Assembly: GCA_963803425.1 (NCBI GenBank)
Contig: CAWDMA010000003.1
Span: 1 to 64,000 of the forward strand
Length of the DNA stretch: 64,000 nucleotides
Direction of reading: 5' to 3'
Origin: DASPWW01 sp963803425
Lineage (GTDB): Bacteria > Actinomycetota > Thermoleophilia > Solirubrobacterales > 70-9
Under the pieces are notes generated by a model. That model saw nothing but the letters and a program-made list of their open reading frames with translations, made no database searches and was not told where the DNA came from. How positions within the stretch are numbered: the first letter of the stretch is position 1; every line of letters begins with the position of its first letter. Made by a program: the position numbers and the translations under genes. Below, in pieces: positions 40,671-49,381 of the stretch.

Positions 40671-41673
40671 TCAGGCCTTCAGCTCGCGCTTGAGCTCGTT
40701 GAGGAAGCGCCAGTCGGTGCCCTCGGCCAGAATCTCGTTGGGGCTCGACTTGATCATCCCGGCCTCATGCAGGCGCAGGGCATAGAAGCGCATGGTGTCC
40801 TCGGGATCGTAGTTCCGCCATTCCCGGTATTGGATCTCGGTCAGCGTCTGGAGCGCGTATTCGTAGCGCGAGCCGGCATCGACCAGCCGGCGCGCCGCCT
40901 GTTCGGGCTGGTCGGCGCAATAATCGGCGGACTTGAGGATCGCGCGCAGGTAACGCTTGGTCGCGACCGGATTGTCGCGCACGAACCGCCGGCTGCTGAA
41001 CAGCACGCAGCAGAGGTACTGCGACCAGGGCTTGTCCTGGATCGTGCTGATGATCACGCGCCCGATGTTGCGGTCCCTGAGCTCCTGGGGCTCGGGCGGA
41101 AAGGCGAGGAAGGCGTCGGCCTGGTGCTCGGCGAACACCTCCATCGGGTTGCCGCCGGGGCTCGTGACCCACTCGAAGTCCTGCCGGGGGTCGAGCCCGA
41201 CGTGGGCGGCCATGATCGCCATGTAGTAGTAGCCATCCGAATTCAGGTCCTGGATCGCGACCCGCTTGCCCCGCAGCTCGCTGATGGTGCGGAAAGGCTC
41301 GTGCGCGAACAGCTCGTAGCAGCCGGAATGGACGCCGGACAGCCCCGTGATCGGCAGGCCGTTGTCCATGTGCGAGACCAGGGTGCCCGCGAAGGTGTTG
41401 GCGAAGTTGACCTCGTCGCGGGCGACCAGCTGCGGGATCGTGAAGGACTCCGGCACCGCCACGTAGCGGATGTCGGTGAAGCCCTCCGCGCGCAGCAGGT
41501 CCTCGGCCACCAAGAGCGGCGCCAGGCAGTTGTTCGAGTAGTAGGCGAGCCGGATCGTCGTGGTCTCGAGCGGCCCGTCGGCGGCGAGCGATCCCCGCGG
41601 AGCTCAGGAGCCCTGCGGCGCCTGCCGCGGACAGCCCGGCCAGGAAATCACGGCGATTTGGCCTGATCTGCAT
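40671..41673 (-). CDS. ABC substrate-binding protein C, SsuA/THI5-like (frameshifted in leader)
   Basis: Third tandem paralogue, about 333 residues and the least damaged. ATG 41673 follows GAGGGGG and gives MQIRPNRRDFLAGLSAAGAA, a twin-arginine-like signal. A frame change near 41590-41515 leads to the long frame LLRAEGFTDIRYVAVPESFT, NTFAGTLVSHMDNGLPITGL, GCYELFAHEPFRTISELRGK, ADAFLAFPPEPQELRDRNIG and the end WRFLNELKRELKA. It is about as close to A and B as they are to each other, so the array arose by tandem duplication followed by divergence of the ligand lobe. Confidence 0.78.
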
Positions 41674-41736
41674 GAAAGCCCCCTCTTTCAAAAGCCGGCG
41701 TCGGCGGGCAATCTTTTGCTTCCGCACGGACGCCTT

Positions 41737-41759
41737 GGCGCCGCCTTAACGGCGGCGCC
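41737..41759. repeat. perfect inverted repeat, 9-bp arms
   Basis: GGCGCCGCC (41737-41745) and GGCGGCGCC (41751-41759) are exact reverse complements separated by TTAAC. It lies about 65 bases upstream of binding protein C on the minus strand. It may be an operator, a hairpin in the leader, or a terminator for a lost upstream gene. There is no T-run. Confidence 0.5.
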
Positions 41760-41967
41760 TGAATCTCACTTTGTCTGGCTGTCAACGCGGCACGATGGCA
41801 CAGGCTGGCGCCGAGCAAAGCCGTTTCTGCCGACAGGAACCCGACCGAACGTCTCCGCGCGCCCCGGGGCGCGATCGTCGGGGCGATGCGAGGCACTCGA
41901 GACGACGGCGACGCTCGAGCTCAGGTCGGCGGCATCTCGTATGTACGGCGTGCCCTGCCGGGGCCGC

Positions 41968-42034
41968 TCACGCCTTCAGCTCGCGCCTGAGCTCGTTGAG
42001 GAAGCGCCAGTCGGTGCCCTCGGCGAGGCGACCG
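41968..42034 (-). pseudogene. C-terminal remnant of a fourth SsuA/THI5-like binding protein
   Basis: The minus strand reads RLAEGTDWRFLNELRRELKA and then TGA (41968-41970), matching the last 20 codons of copy C (AEGTDWRFLNELKRELKA) almost base for base. Nothing further upstream matches. It is therefore the tail of another copy of the tandem array, truncated by deletion or by recombination between copies. Confidence 0.75.
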
Positions 42035-42135
42035 AGAGAGCCCGGAGGCTTGGTCCGGAACGGCTCGTCGCGCTCGAATTCGATGACCAGGAGCGACCCG
42101 TCCAGACGATTCCCGGTCGCCCGAGACCCTCCCCT

Positions 42136-42892
42136 TCATTGGCAGTTGCCGCTCTGCCCCAGTCCCGGCGTGCAGCACTGGCCGGTCGACCTTTGACACA
42201 TCTGAACGAAGTTCCCGCCGGCTGGCGTCGCGGTACAGTCTTGAGCGGTGCGGAAGACCTTATGACCGCTCACGTCCTGGCAGGTCTGGGCTAGATTACC
42301 GAGACAACGCTTCTCGACGTTGGCGAAATGCAGGGCGTCTCGTTCGGCATTCCTGCCGAAGCGCCACGCTCGTCGGCTGGCGAGAGATAGGTGTAGCTTG
42401 GCGGGAAGAACCGGGCAAGAGTCCGGATCGAGCGTGCCGGGCAGGTTCGCGAAATTGGCAACGAACACGTTGATCATGCCGCAGATCCCCATGTAATTCG
42501 TCGAGGAGTACGGCGGCGCCGGGTTGCTGGTCTGGGCGATGTTGCCCTCCCAGCCCGGGGTCGGGGCCACGGCGGTCATCAGATGGGTGACCATGAACGC
42601 CTTGAGCTCGAACCAGCTCCGGCCTTGGCCGTCGCTGAACGCCTGCTCGTAATCCATGTCGACGTCCAGCATCCAGTAATGCATGCCGAAGTCGTTCTCG
42701 TCAGCGATGCCATAGCCGGCGGTCCAAGCGTACGGCTGACCTTGCCCTTGGGCGAGGCTCGTCGTCCAGTCCAGCGGCGACCCGCCGCCGAGGTCGGGTG
42801 AGGGGCGCGCCTGGCTCAGTTCGCCGTCGGTCCAGTCGAGGTACGCATCGCCCCACCGGTAAACGGTGGTGTCCTCATTCAGCCAATTATGC
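42136..42892 (-). CDS. uncharacterised Cys-rich, probably secreted protein (N-terminus lost at junction)
   Basis: The credible part reads from about HNWLNEDTTVYRWGDAYLDW (42890) through QPYAWTAGYGIADENDFGMH, STNYMGICGMINVFVANFAN and on to a Cys-rich tail (CLGNLAQTCQ, DCTATPAG, MCQRSTGQCCTPGLG) ending at 42136. The tail resembles short extracellular C-x-GN-x2-Q-x-C modules. I do not recognise the family. The open frame extends further upstream to 43065, but that part is the antisense of a glycosyltransferase and is not real. Base composition is visibly less GC-rich than in neighbouring genes, suggesting recent acquisition. The true N-terminus, presumably with a signal peptide, is missing. Confidence 0.5.
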
Positions 42893-42900
42893 TTCGACCT
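42880..42900. other. junction between alphaproteobacterial-like and actinomycete-like sequence
   Basis: On the minus strand a Cys-rich protein loses its N-terminus here; on the plus strand a GT4 glycosyltransferase begins mid-domain here. Gene content, tandem repeats and indel density all change at this point. No transposon end, integrase or tRNA is seen. A contig misjoin next to a repeat array is the simplest explanation. Confidence 0.7.
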
Positions 42901-43405
42901 TCTCGATGCGCTCGAGCGGCTCGACGGAAGCGCAGCCGGGATCGAGGTCCGGATCGTCGGGGACGGCGAGCCGTCCGTCGTCAGCGAGCTGATGCGCCGG
43001 GCGGATGCCCTCGCCTCACGGGGGATCGCAGTGCGCTGCGACGGGACACTCACCGGCACCGACAAGGACGCGGCGCTCGCCTGGGCGCAGGTGTTCGTCT
43101 TCCCGACCCGCGCACCCGAGGGCCAGCCGCTTTCCCTGCTCGAGGCGATGTCGGCCGGCCTCCCCGTGATCTCGACGGATCACCCCGGGATCTCCTACAC
43201 CGTGCGGAACGGCCGGGAGGGGCTGATCGTTCCCCCGGAGGAGCCCGAAGCGCTTGCCGGCGCGATCGCGCGCCTGGTCGACGACGTCGATCTCCGCCGG
43301 CAGTTGGGAATCGGAGCTCGCCGTCGCTTCGAGCAGGACTACCGCCGCGAGTCGTTCGACAGGGCCGTCTCGGAGCTCCTGGTGCCCGAGCCGCCTGCGA
43401 GCTGA
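42893..43405 (+). CDS. GT4 glycosyltransferase, C-terminal part only
   Basis: The reading starts inside the second Rossmann domain: LDALERLDGSAAGIEVRIVG, then QVFVFPTRAPEGQPLSLLEA with the E-x7-E-type donor site, GLPVISTDHPGISYTVRNGR and the C-terminal helix ending SELLVPEP. The family usually has about 370 residues; only about 170 remain. An apparent start at 42866 is an artefact of the join. In its native genome it would transfer a sugar from a nucleotide-sugar donor in exopolysaccharide synthesis. Confidence 0.75.
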   Translation, partial: FDLLDALERLDGSAAGIEVRIVGDGEPSVVSELMRRADALASRGIAVRCDGTLTGTDKDAALAWAQVFVFPTRAPEGQPLSLLEAMSAGLPVISTDHPGISYTVRNGREGLIVPPEEPEALAGAIARLVDDVDLRRQLGIGARRRFEQDYRRESFDRAVSELLVPEPPAS

Positions 43406-43463
43406 GGCGGCCGCGCCCGCTCACGGGTCGGCGCAGCGCTGATCCGGTCTAACCTTTTCCAGG

Positions 43464-43922
43464 TTGCGGCGGCTGCACCCAGACAACTTCAGGTCCGCGC
43501 TGTGGGCGATGCGGGCGGCGCGGACAGTCCGGCGGCGGCTGGCGGCGGAGGGCCTCGACGGAGCGTTCGTGGTGCCCCCGCCACCGGATCTGCCTGCCGA
43601 GGCGGAGCGCGGCATGCGAGCGGCGCTCAGGCGCCGTGGGGAGACCTGCTTGGTGAGGGCGATCGTGCGCCAGGCGTGGGAGGTTGAACACGGGAGGCGC
43701 CGCGATCTCGTCATCGGGGTCACCGGCGCAGCCGACTTTCACGCTCACGCGTGGCTCGAGGGTGACCGGGTGCCGGCTCCGGGGGCGGACGACCTCGACC
43801 CGGCGCAGCTGGGGCTGGACTCGACGAACGCGAGAGGCGACGCCTCCGCCGCGTCCGACCCCGGGGCGTTCCACGAGCTCATGCGACGCCCCGCCCCCGC
43901 TGCCCCTCAAGCCGCGCGCTGA
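43464..43922 (+). CDS. lasso-peptide B2-like protein (transglutaminase-fold protease family)
   Basis: 152 residues from a TTG start. The central block GETCLVRAIVRQAWEVEHGR and DLVIGVTGAADFHAHAWLEG matches the B2/McjB C-terminal (Transglut_core3) family: catalytic Cys in CLVRA, catalytic His in AHAW, and an acidic residue three positions later. The C-terminal 50 residues are low-complexity. B2 proteins cut leader peptides in lasso peptide synthesis, but no precursor, B1 (RRE) or lasso-type cyclase is evident; the nearby AsnB has a full glutaminase domain. Related proteins do occur singly in polysaccharide loci. Function here is unknown. Confidence 0.7.
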   Translation: MRRLHPDNFRSALWAMRAARTVRRRLAAEGLDGAFVVPPPPDLPAEAERGMRAALRRRGETCLVRAIVRQAWEVEHGRRRDLVIGVTGAADFHAHAWLEGDRVPAPGADDLDPAQLGLDSTNARGDASAASDPGAFHELMRRPAPAAPQAAR

Positions 43923-43959
43923 GCTCGGCGGGCGCCCACCCTCGAGCGCGCGTGGCGGA

Positions 43960-46034
43960 TCAGCTGCTCGTCGTGTCCGGTGCCGACTTCTCCGACCGCG
44001 TCCGCGGCGCGTGAACATGAACGCGAGCGCGAGACCCGTCCACACGTAGGCGCCGACCAGGTAGTAGTCGAAGGTGTTGTCGGCGATCGCGGTGACCACA
44101 TACAGCGTGATCAGCCCGATCGCCGCGGTCGCGGCGGCGCGCCCCATCGTCCGCTTCGGGGTGGCGAGGGCGAGGCGGATGAACCCGACCATCAGCGCCA
44201 CGAACGCGGCCACGAGCAGGCCGACCCCGATCACCCCGGTCTCGTACAGGAAGCGCAAATACTCGCTGTGGAGTTGGGGGACGACGCCGCGTCGTCGAAA
44301 CCCGGGTCCGGCTCTCTTGACGAGTTCGCGGGTACGCCCTCGTACACGGCGATCTCGTCCAGCTTGCCGTGGAAGGAGGAGCCGTCGGCGCCGCCGCCGG
44401 CCTGGAAGCCGCGGGGACGGAGACGGAAGCCCGTGCGCCGGACGACGCCATCGTGCGAGAGTCCGTCGATTAGGAGCTTGCTTAGTTCGGCGGCTCGCTT
44501 CGATATGTCAGCATCCAGTGCACCCACCGGCGCGGTCCCGGCCACGCCCGCTTCCAGATCGAGGGACCGGGCTCGGTGTCCGACCAGAACGCGACATCGT
44601 CGCTGTGCGGCTGGATCCGCAGCAGCACGTCGTGCTTTCCGGCCGCCTCGACCGAGCCGAACAGCGTGTCGGCGTTGCGGTTGGAGTCGCGCCACGCCCA
44701 CCCCTCGAAGGTCCGGGTGGCGCCGTTGACGAACGGGTCGTAGTCCGTGGTCTGCACGGACTGGGTGCCGTCGAGATCGGCGGCGGTGTCCGCGTCGCCG
44801 GGGAGCGCGCCCGGCGCCCCGAGCTTCGGCTTGCCGCGGTAGGTCCCGTCGCGGCCGTTTCCGGTGTCGTCCTGGGCGACCCGGCCCGAGGTCTCGCCGA
44901 GGCGCCAGTAAAGCGCCGGAGAGTCGTTCTCGACCGCCTCCGGATAGGGCTGGGTCCCGCCCGCGAACCACGCGTTGATCCCGTGGCCGCGGACGTAGTC
45001 GTCGGGGCCCATCCGGTCGATCGCCTCCGACCACAGCCTGTCGCGGCCCTCGAAGCGAACAACGTTGACGACGTGGGCGGGGTCGTTGACGATCTTCTCG
45101 ATCGCGGAGATCGAGTTGTCCTTGCCCGAGGCGTCGTCGGGGTAGACGTTGCGGCTGACGATCGGGGGGAAGAACAGGAACACGGCCGCGGTGGCGGCGA
45201 GCCCGGCCGGCGCCACCCAGCGATGCACGCCCGCGATCCCGATCATCCACAGGATCGCGACCGCGGTCGCCGCCAGCGCGATCCGGATCACGGCGAAGGG
45301 GAGCTGCACGAGCGCGAGCGCGGCCACCCACACGGTGTTGCGGACGAACCCGTTGTCGATCAGCGCGACCGCGAGCACCGCGACGATCCCGGCGAACATC
45401 GCGTAGCTGGCGATCCCGGCCCAGGTCCAGACGGCTTGAATCGGATGGCCGCGAGAGGATGTGGAGGAACCCGAAGACCGTCGCGAACGCGAGCGTCCCC
45501 GCGAGCAGCCACAGGACGCGCCACGTCATCTTCTCCGCCCCCCACCCGCGCGGGTCGGCGACGATCACCGCCGCGACGAGCATCGGGAAGGCGAGCTTCG
45601 TGACCGAGCGCAGCCCGTCGATCTTGTCCGGCGTCCACGCGACCGTGAGCAGCGCCCACACGAGCAGCGCCCCGTACAGGCACAGGCCGATCGCGAGCCA
45701 CCGCGGCGGGCGCAGCGCCGCCAGCCTGCGGCGGTAGCCGAACGCCGCGATCAAGAGCCCGAGGAACGCGCCGACCAGCCGCAGCCCGGAGACGTTCACC
45801 CCGCCCGCGAAGCCGAGCAGCGTCGTGCTGCCAGCTCACCACCCACTCGACCGGGAACCACCCCGTCGCGAGGATCACGAACACCGTCTCCAGCGGCGCC
45901 CGCAGCGGCAGCAGCACGAGCGCGAAGAAGATCCCGAGGCCGAGGCCGAGCTCCGCGTTGCCCTGCGACGCGGCGGCGGCCAACGTGATCACCGCCGCGG
46001 CGGCCACCATTCCCCACCACAGGCGGGGGTCCAT
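43960..46034 (-). CDS. O-antigen-ligase-like membrane protein with inserted LamG-like domain (frameshifted)
   Basis: Pieces in three frames give one protein: MDPRLWWGMVAAAAVITLAA and further helices (46.0-45.4 kb), RFEGRDRLWSEAIDRMGPDD and GHGINAWFAGG at 45.05-44.95 kb (the Wzy_C-type loop), then a beta-rich LamG/concanavalin-like segment (ALYWRLGETSG, FEGWAWRDSNRNADTLFGSV, FHGKLDEIAVYEGV; 44.93-44.33 kb), and the closing ligase motif LHSEYLRFLYETGVIGVGLL with helices to about 43.96 kb. Frame changes fall near 45830, 45440, 44508 and 44275. Start (ATG 46034 or GTG 46124) and stop are approximate. It should polymerise or transfer glycan at the membrane; the lectin-like insert would face outside. 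Confidence 0.65.
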
Positions 46035-46168
46035 CTGCCACCCGTTCGAGCCGTCGCTCGAGATGGCCCAAGCTGATCTCTCCCGCCGCACGCCCACAGT
46101 GTTCGGCCTTGCCTTAAATGCCACCTATCGGTCCCCAGGCGCCGCGCCGGGCGCCGGTCGCTTGCCCC

Positions 46169-48079
46169 CTAATGGTCCAGGAACGTCCGCTGCCACAGCT
46201 CGAGCACGAGCAGCGCCCATATCCGCAGCGCGTTGTCCGCCGTCCCGGCGTCGTTGTCGCGGATCAGCCCCTGGACCGCGGCCGGATCGAACAGCCCGCG
46301 GTCGCGAATCGTCGCCGGGGACAGGCAGTCGTCGATCATCGGCCGCAACTCGCCGCCCATCCAGGCGCGCAGGGGCGCGCCGAATCCTGCCTTCGGGCGC
46401 CAGATGATCTCGTCCGGGAGGACGCCCTCCATCGCCCGCTTCAGCACGTACTTTCGCTGCGTGCGCCGCAACTTCAGCTGCGGCGGAATTCGGCCGGCGA
46501 GGTCGACCACCTCGTCGTCGAGGAACGGCACCCTGACCTCGGCTGAGGCAGCCATGCTCATCTTGTCGGTGTAGGCGAGGTTGAGGCAGGGCAGGAACGT
46601 CTTCATGTCGAGGTAGAGCAGCTGGTTCAGCCAATGCTCGTCCGATGCCCTGGCGGCGTAGCCCTCGTGCCTGAAGAAGGGGTCATGGTCGGCCTGTTCC
46701 ACCCGCAGCTCCGCGCTGAACAACGACGGCAGCTCGTCACGGCGGTAGTACGAGCAATACGTGAGATAGCGCTGGACGGACGACTGGTCGATTCCCCGGA
46801 GCATCTTCATCAGGTTTCGACGCGGCCCTCGCAGCCGCCCGGGCCTTCCCATCGTCAGGCGGCCGTCGAGCGACTCTCGCAGCGCCCTGCGTGCCGACCG
46901 GGGAACGAAGTCGGCGGGCCGGGTGAGCTGCGCAGCGAGGTGGCGCGGGTAGCCCGCGAACACCTCGTCGCCTCCCATCCCGCTCAGGACCACGGTCAGC
47001 CTCTCCCGTGCAGCGGCGCAGATCAGGTAGGTCGATATCGCGGCGGGGTCGGCGATCGGCTCGTCGAGATGCCACACGAGCTTCGGGAGCAGGTCGACGA
47101 TCTCGGGCGACAGCACCCGCTCGTGGTAGTCGATCCCTAGCTCCCGCCCCAGCTTGCGCGCGAACTTGAGGTCGTCGGGGACGATCTCGTGGGCGAGGTC
47201 CTCCTGGCTGAACCCCACCGTGTAGCTGGTCACGTCGCCGGCGGCGGCCTTCATCGTCGCTACGACCGCCCCGGAGTCGATGCCGCCGCTGAGGAAGCTT
47301 CCCAGCGGGACGTCGGAGACCATCTGGCGCCGGATCGCGCCCTGGACGGTTTCGCGAACCTCGCGCGCCCAGGTCGCCTCGTCGCCGTTTGCCTCCACAG
47401 GGAAGCGCGGGTCCCAGTACTGCCTCACGCGCAGGCGTCCGTCGGCGTACCGGGCGCAGTGGCCGGGAGGCAGCTTCAGGATCCCGTCGAACAGGGTTTC
47501 CGGATCCGGGACCCATAGGAACGTCAGGTACTCGCCGAGCGCGGCGTGCCGGAGCGAGGGGGACGGCAGGCCGGGGAGCAGCGCCTTGATCTCGGACGCG
47601 AAGTACAGCGCCCCGTCGTGCTCCGAGTAGTGCAACGGCTTTATCCCCAGCCTGTCCCTGGCCAGGAAGAGCTCGCTGCGCTCCTCGTCCCAGATCGCGA
47701 ACGCGAACATCCCGTTCAGGCGCCCGAGCATCTCCTCGCCGTAGCGCGAGTACGCGGCGAGCAGCACCTCGGTGTCGGTGCGGGTCCGGAACTCGAGCCC
47801 GTCCTGCTCGAGGTCTCGGCGGAGCTCCGCGAAGTTGTACAGCTCGCCGTTGTAGGTGATCCAGTAGCGCTCGGAGGCATAGGACATCGGCTGGTTGCCG
47901 CGCTCGCCGCGATCGATGATGCTCAGCCGGCGGCTGCCCAGCGCGGCGGGAACGCCGCCGTCGGAGCCGGGGAACACCTCGACGCCGCCCCAGTCGGGTC
48001 CCCGGTGCACCTGGGCCGCGGTCATCGCCTCGACCAGGTCGCGATCGGCGCGTCCCACGGTGCCGCAGATGCCGCACAT
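46169..48079 (-). CDS. asnB: asparagine synthase (glutamine-hydrolysing) family protein
   Basis: Intact, 636 residues. MCGICGTV provides the N-terminal nucleophile Cys2 of the glutaminase domain; NGELYNFAELRRDLE and LNGMFAFAIWDEERSELFLA continue it. The synthetase half has the P-loop-like GSFLSGGIDSGAVVATM, the aspartate-binding region and VLSGMGGDEVFAGYPRHL. All catalytic blocks are present, so it is a working amidotransferase, unlike lasso cyclases, which lose the glutaminase Cys. In surface-glycan loci such AsnB homologues often amidate sugar acids or peptides instead of free aspartate. It lies upstream of the ligase gene on the same strand. Confidence 0.88.
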   Translation of the reverse strand: MCGICGTVGRADRDLVEAMTAAQVHRGPDWGGVEVFPGSDGGVPAALGSRRLSIIDRGERGNQPMSYASERYWITYNGELYNFAELRRDLEQDGLEFRTRTDTEVLLAAYSRYGEEMLGRLNGMFAFAIWDEERSELFLARDRLGIKPLHYSEHDGALYFASEIKALLPGLPSPSLRHAALGEYLTFLWVPDPETLFDGILKLPPGHCARYADGRLRVRQYWDPRFPVEANGDEATWAREVRETVQGAIRRQMVSDVPLGSFLSGGIDSGAVVATMKAAAGDVTSYTVGFSQEDLAHEIVPDDLKFARKLGRELGIDYHERVLSPEIVDLLPKLVWHLDEPIADPAAISTYLICAAARERLTVVLSGMGGDEVFAGYPRHLAAQLTRPADFVPRSARRALRESLDGRLTMGRPGRLRGPRRNLMKMLRGIDQSSVQRYLTYCSYYRRDELPSLFSAELRVEQADHDPFFRHEGYAARASDEHWLNQLLYLDMKTFLPCLNLAYTDKMSMAASAEVRVPFLDDEVVDLAGRIPPQLKLRRTQRKYVLKRAMEGVLPDEIIWRPKAGFGAPLRAWMGGELRPMIDDCLSPATIRDRGLFDPAAVQGLIRDNDAGTADNALRIWALLVLELWQRTFLDH

Positions 48080-48112
48080 GCCGGCCAGCCTAGCCGCAGG
48101 CGCTCGCCGGTC

Positions 48113-49369
48113 TCAGGATGTCGATGCCGGCTGGCTGCTCAGCAGCCGCGCCAGGGCCCGGAACATCGGCGCGTTCGTCCACCGAACGAAGGCCCTTCGA
48201 TTCAGGCCTCGTGCCGTTCGCTTGAACGCGAACCGGTCGGCTTCCGGCACCCACAGCTCGCGGACCGCGCCGTCGGCTACCCGCCGGGCGAGGTCGGTGT
48301 CTTCGGGGCGTTCGGGGTGGCCGGCCGGCGCGCACAGCAGGTCGATCGCGGACGCGTAGCAGTGCGCCTCGAGCGGGAACCGGCGATCGGGGAAATAGCG
48401 AGCCCAACCGTCCGGCCCGATGAACGCCCGGCGCCACGCGGCGACCCCGCGCGCGAACGCGGTCGCCCCGACCCCGAACGCGGCCTCCACGTGGCGCAGC
48501 CCGTCGAGCGTGTACGCGGTGTGGAAGTTGTCGATCCACCCGTAGTTGGGCGTCTCGCCGTACGGCCACAGGCCGTCGTCCCGCTGCAGGGCGATGGTCG
48601 TCCCCGCCGCGTCGGCGACCGCCTGGGCCGCTTCGGGGTGGGGTTCGATCGCGTCCAGTCGCGCCAGCGCCCCGCAGACAAGCAGGTTCGCGTTGTGGAT
48701 CAGCGGCGAGCCAGCCGGGACGTAGGCGAAGTACGGCCCGTGTTCGGGGTCGCGCCGCAGCAGGGAGAGCAGGAACGGTCGGGCCGCGCGGGCGAGCTCG
48801 GCGAGCCGATCCCGGCCGGTCGCGCGATGAGCGTCGAGCAGCCCCTCGACGACGAAGCACGTCGCGATAGCGTTCGGGGTGGAGCGGCCGTACGAGATGT
48901 TTCGAGTGACGACGTCAAAGTGATATCCCCACGCCGAACCGTGCGTGCCAAGGTCGAGTCGCTCCAAGATCGGCGGAATGTGATCGAGCCACTCATCCGC
49001 TCCCCGCAGCACCCCGCCCGCGGGCGTCGCGTAGCCGGCCAGCGCCAGCGCCAGCGTCTTCGCGTTCGGCGCATGTCGGGCCCGAAGCGGCCATGGCGGT
49101 TGAACGGGAGAGCGCTTGAAGAGCTGGATCGTCGCCTGCCGGGCGCGCCGCGTCGGAGCGACCCGGCCCAGGGGGGTGTTGAGGCCCTCATAGGGATCGG
49201 GGCCGATCCACGCTCGCTTCGCCCCCCAGCGCTCGAGGCGACGGAGCACGCCGGGGAGATCGGAGTTCGCGGTGGCGAGTTGCACGATCGATATGAAACC
49301 CGATAGCCTGACGAAGCTTCCAAGGATGGAAGGCCACAGGGATGAAACAGCTCCAGGCAGCGGATTCAT
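48113..49369 (-). CDS. VpsJ-like (alpha/alpha)-barrel polysaccharide biosynthesis protein
   Basis: Intact, about 418 residues from ATG 49369 (a later start near LATANSDLPG is possible). Repeated helical hairpins carry WGYHFDVVTRNISYGRSTPN, GPYFAYVPAGSPLIHNANLL, LWPYGETPNYGWIDNFHTAY and RFPLEAHCYASAIDLL. The pattern resembles proteins annotated VpsJ-like or six-hairpin glycosidase-like in exopolysaccharide clusters; I know of no proven activity. It starts 12 bases from the divergent Gfo/Idh/MocA gene, so the two probably share a promoter region that overlaps coding sequence. A lyase, hydrolase or epimerase role is possible. Confidence 0.65.
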   Translation of the reverse strand: MNPLPGAVSSLWPSILGSFVRLSGFISIVQLATANSDLPGVLRRLERWGAKRAWIGPDPYEGLNTPLGRVAPTRRARQATIQLFKRSPVQPPWPLRARHAPNAKTLALALAGYATPAGGVLRGADEWLDHIPPILERLDLGTHGSAWGYHFDVVTRNISYGRSTPNAIATCFVVEGLLDAHRATGRDRLAELARAARPFLLSLLRRDPEHGPYFAYVPAGSPLIHNANLLVCGALARLDAIEPHPEAAQAVADAAGTTIALQRDDGLWPYGETPNYGWIDNFHTAYTLDGLRHVEAAFGVGATAFARGVAAWRRAFIGPDGWARYFPDRRFPLEAHCYASAIDLLCAPAGHPERPEDTDLARRVADGAVRELWVPEADRFAFKRTARGLNRRAFVRWTNAPMFRALARLLSSQPASTS

Positions 49370-49381
49370 AAGGTGGGCCGG

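Larger units (their letters stand above)
41674..42135. other. intergenic region holding a palindrome and a binding-protein remnant
   Basis: About 460 bases upstream of copy C. It contains the perfect inverted repeat at 41737-41759 and the C-terminal fragment of a fourth binding protein at 41968-42034. The remaining sequence between 41760 and 41967 shows no gene I can support. Confidence 0.5.

Noticed and set aside
42893..43065. N-terminal 58 residues of the 309-residue minus-strand frame ending at 42136
   Set aside because: This part is antisense to conserved GT4 sequence, so it is an accidental extension across the junction.
43449..44000. Continuation of the LamG-ligase reading frame to 43449
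   Set aside because: It would run fully antisense through the B2-like gene and has no membrane segments; the protein more likely ends near 43.96 kb after an indel.
46169..48079. AsnB as a lasso-peptide cyclase
   Set aside because: It keeps the catalytic Cys2 and a complete glutaminase domain, and no precursor or RRE gene is present.
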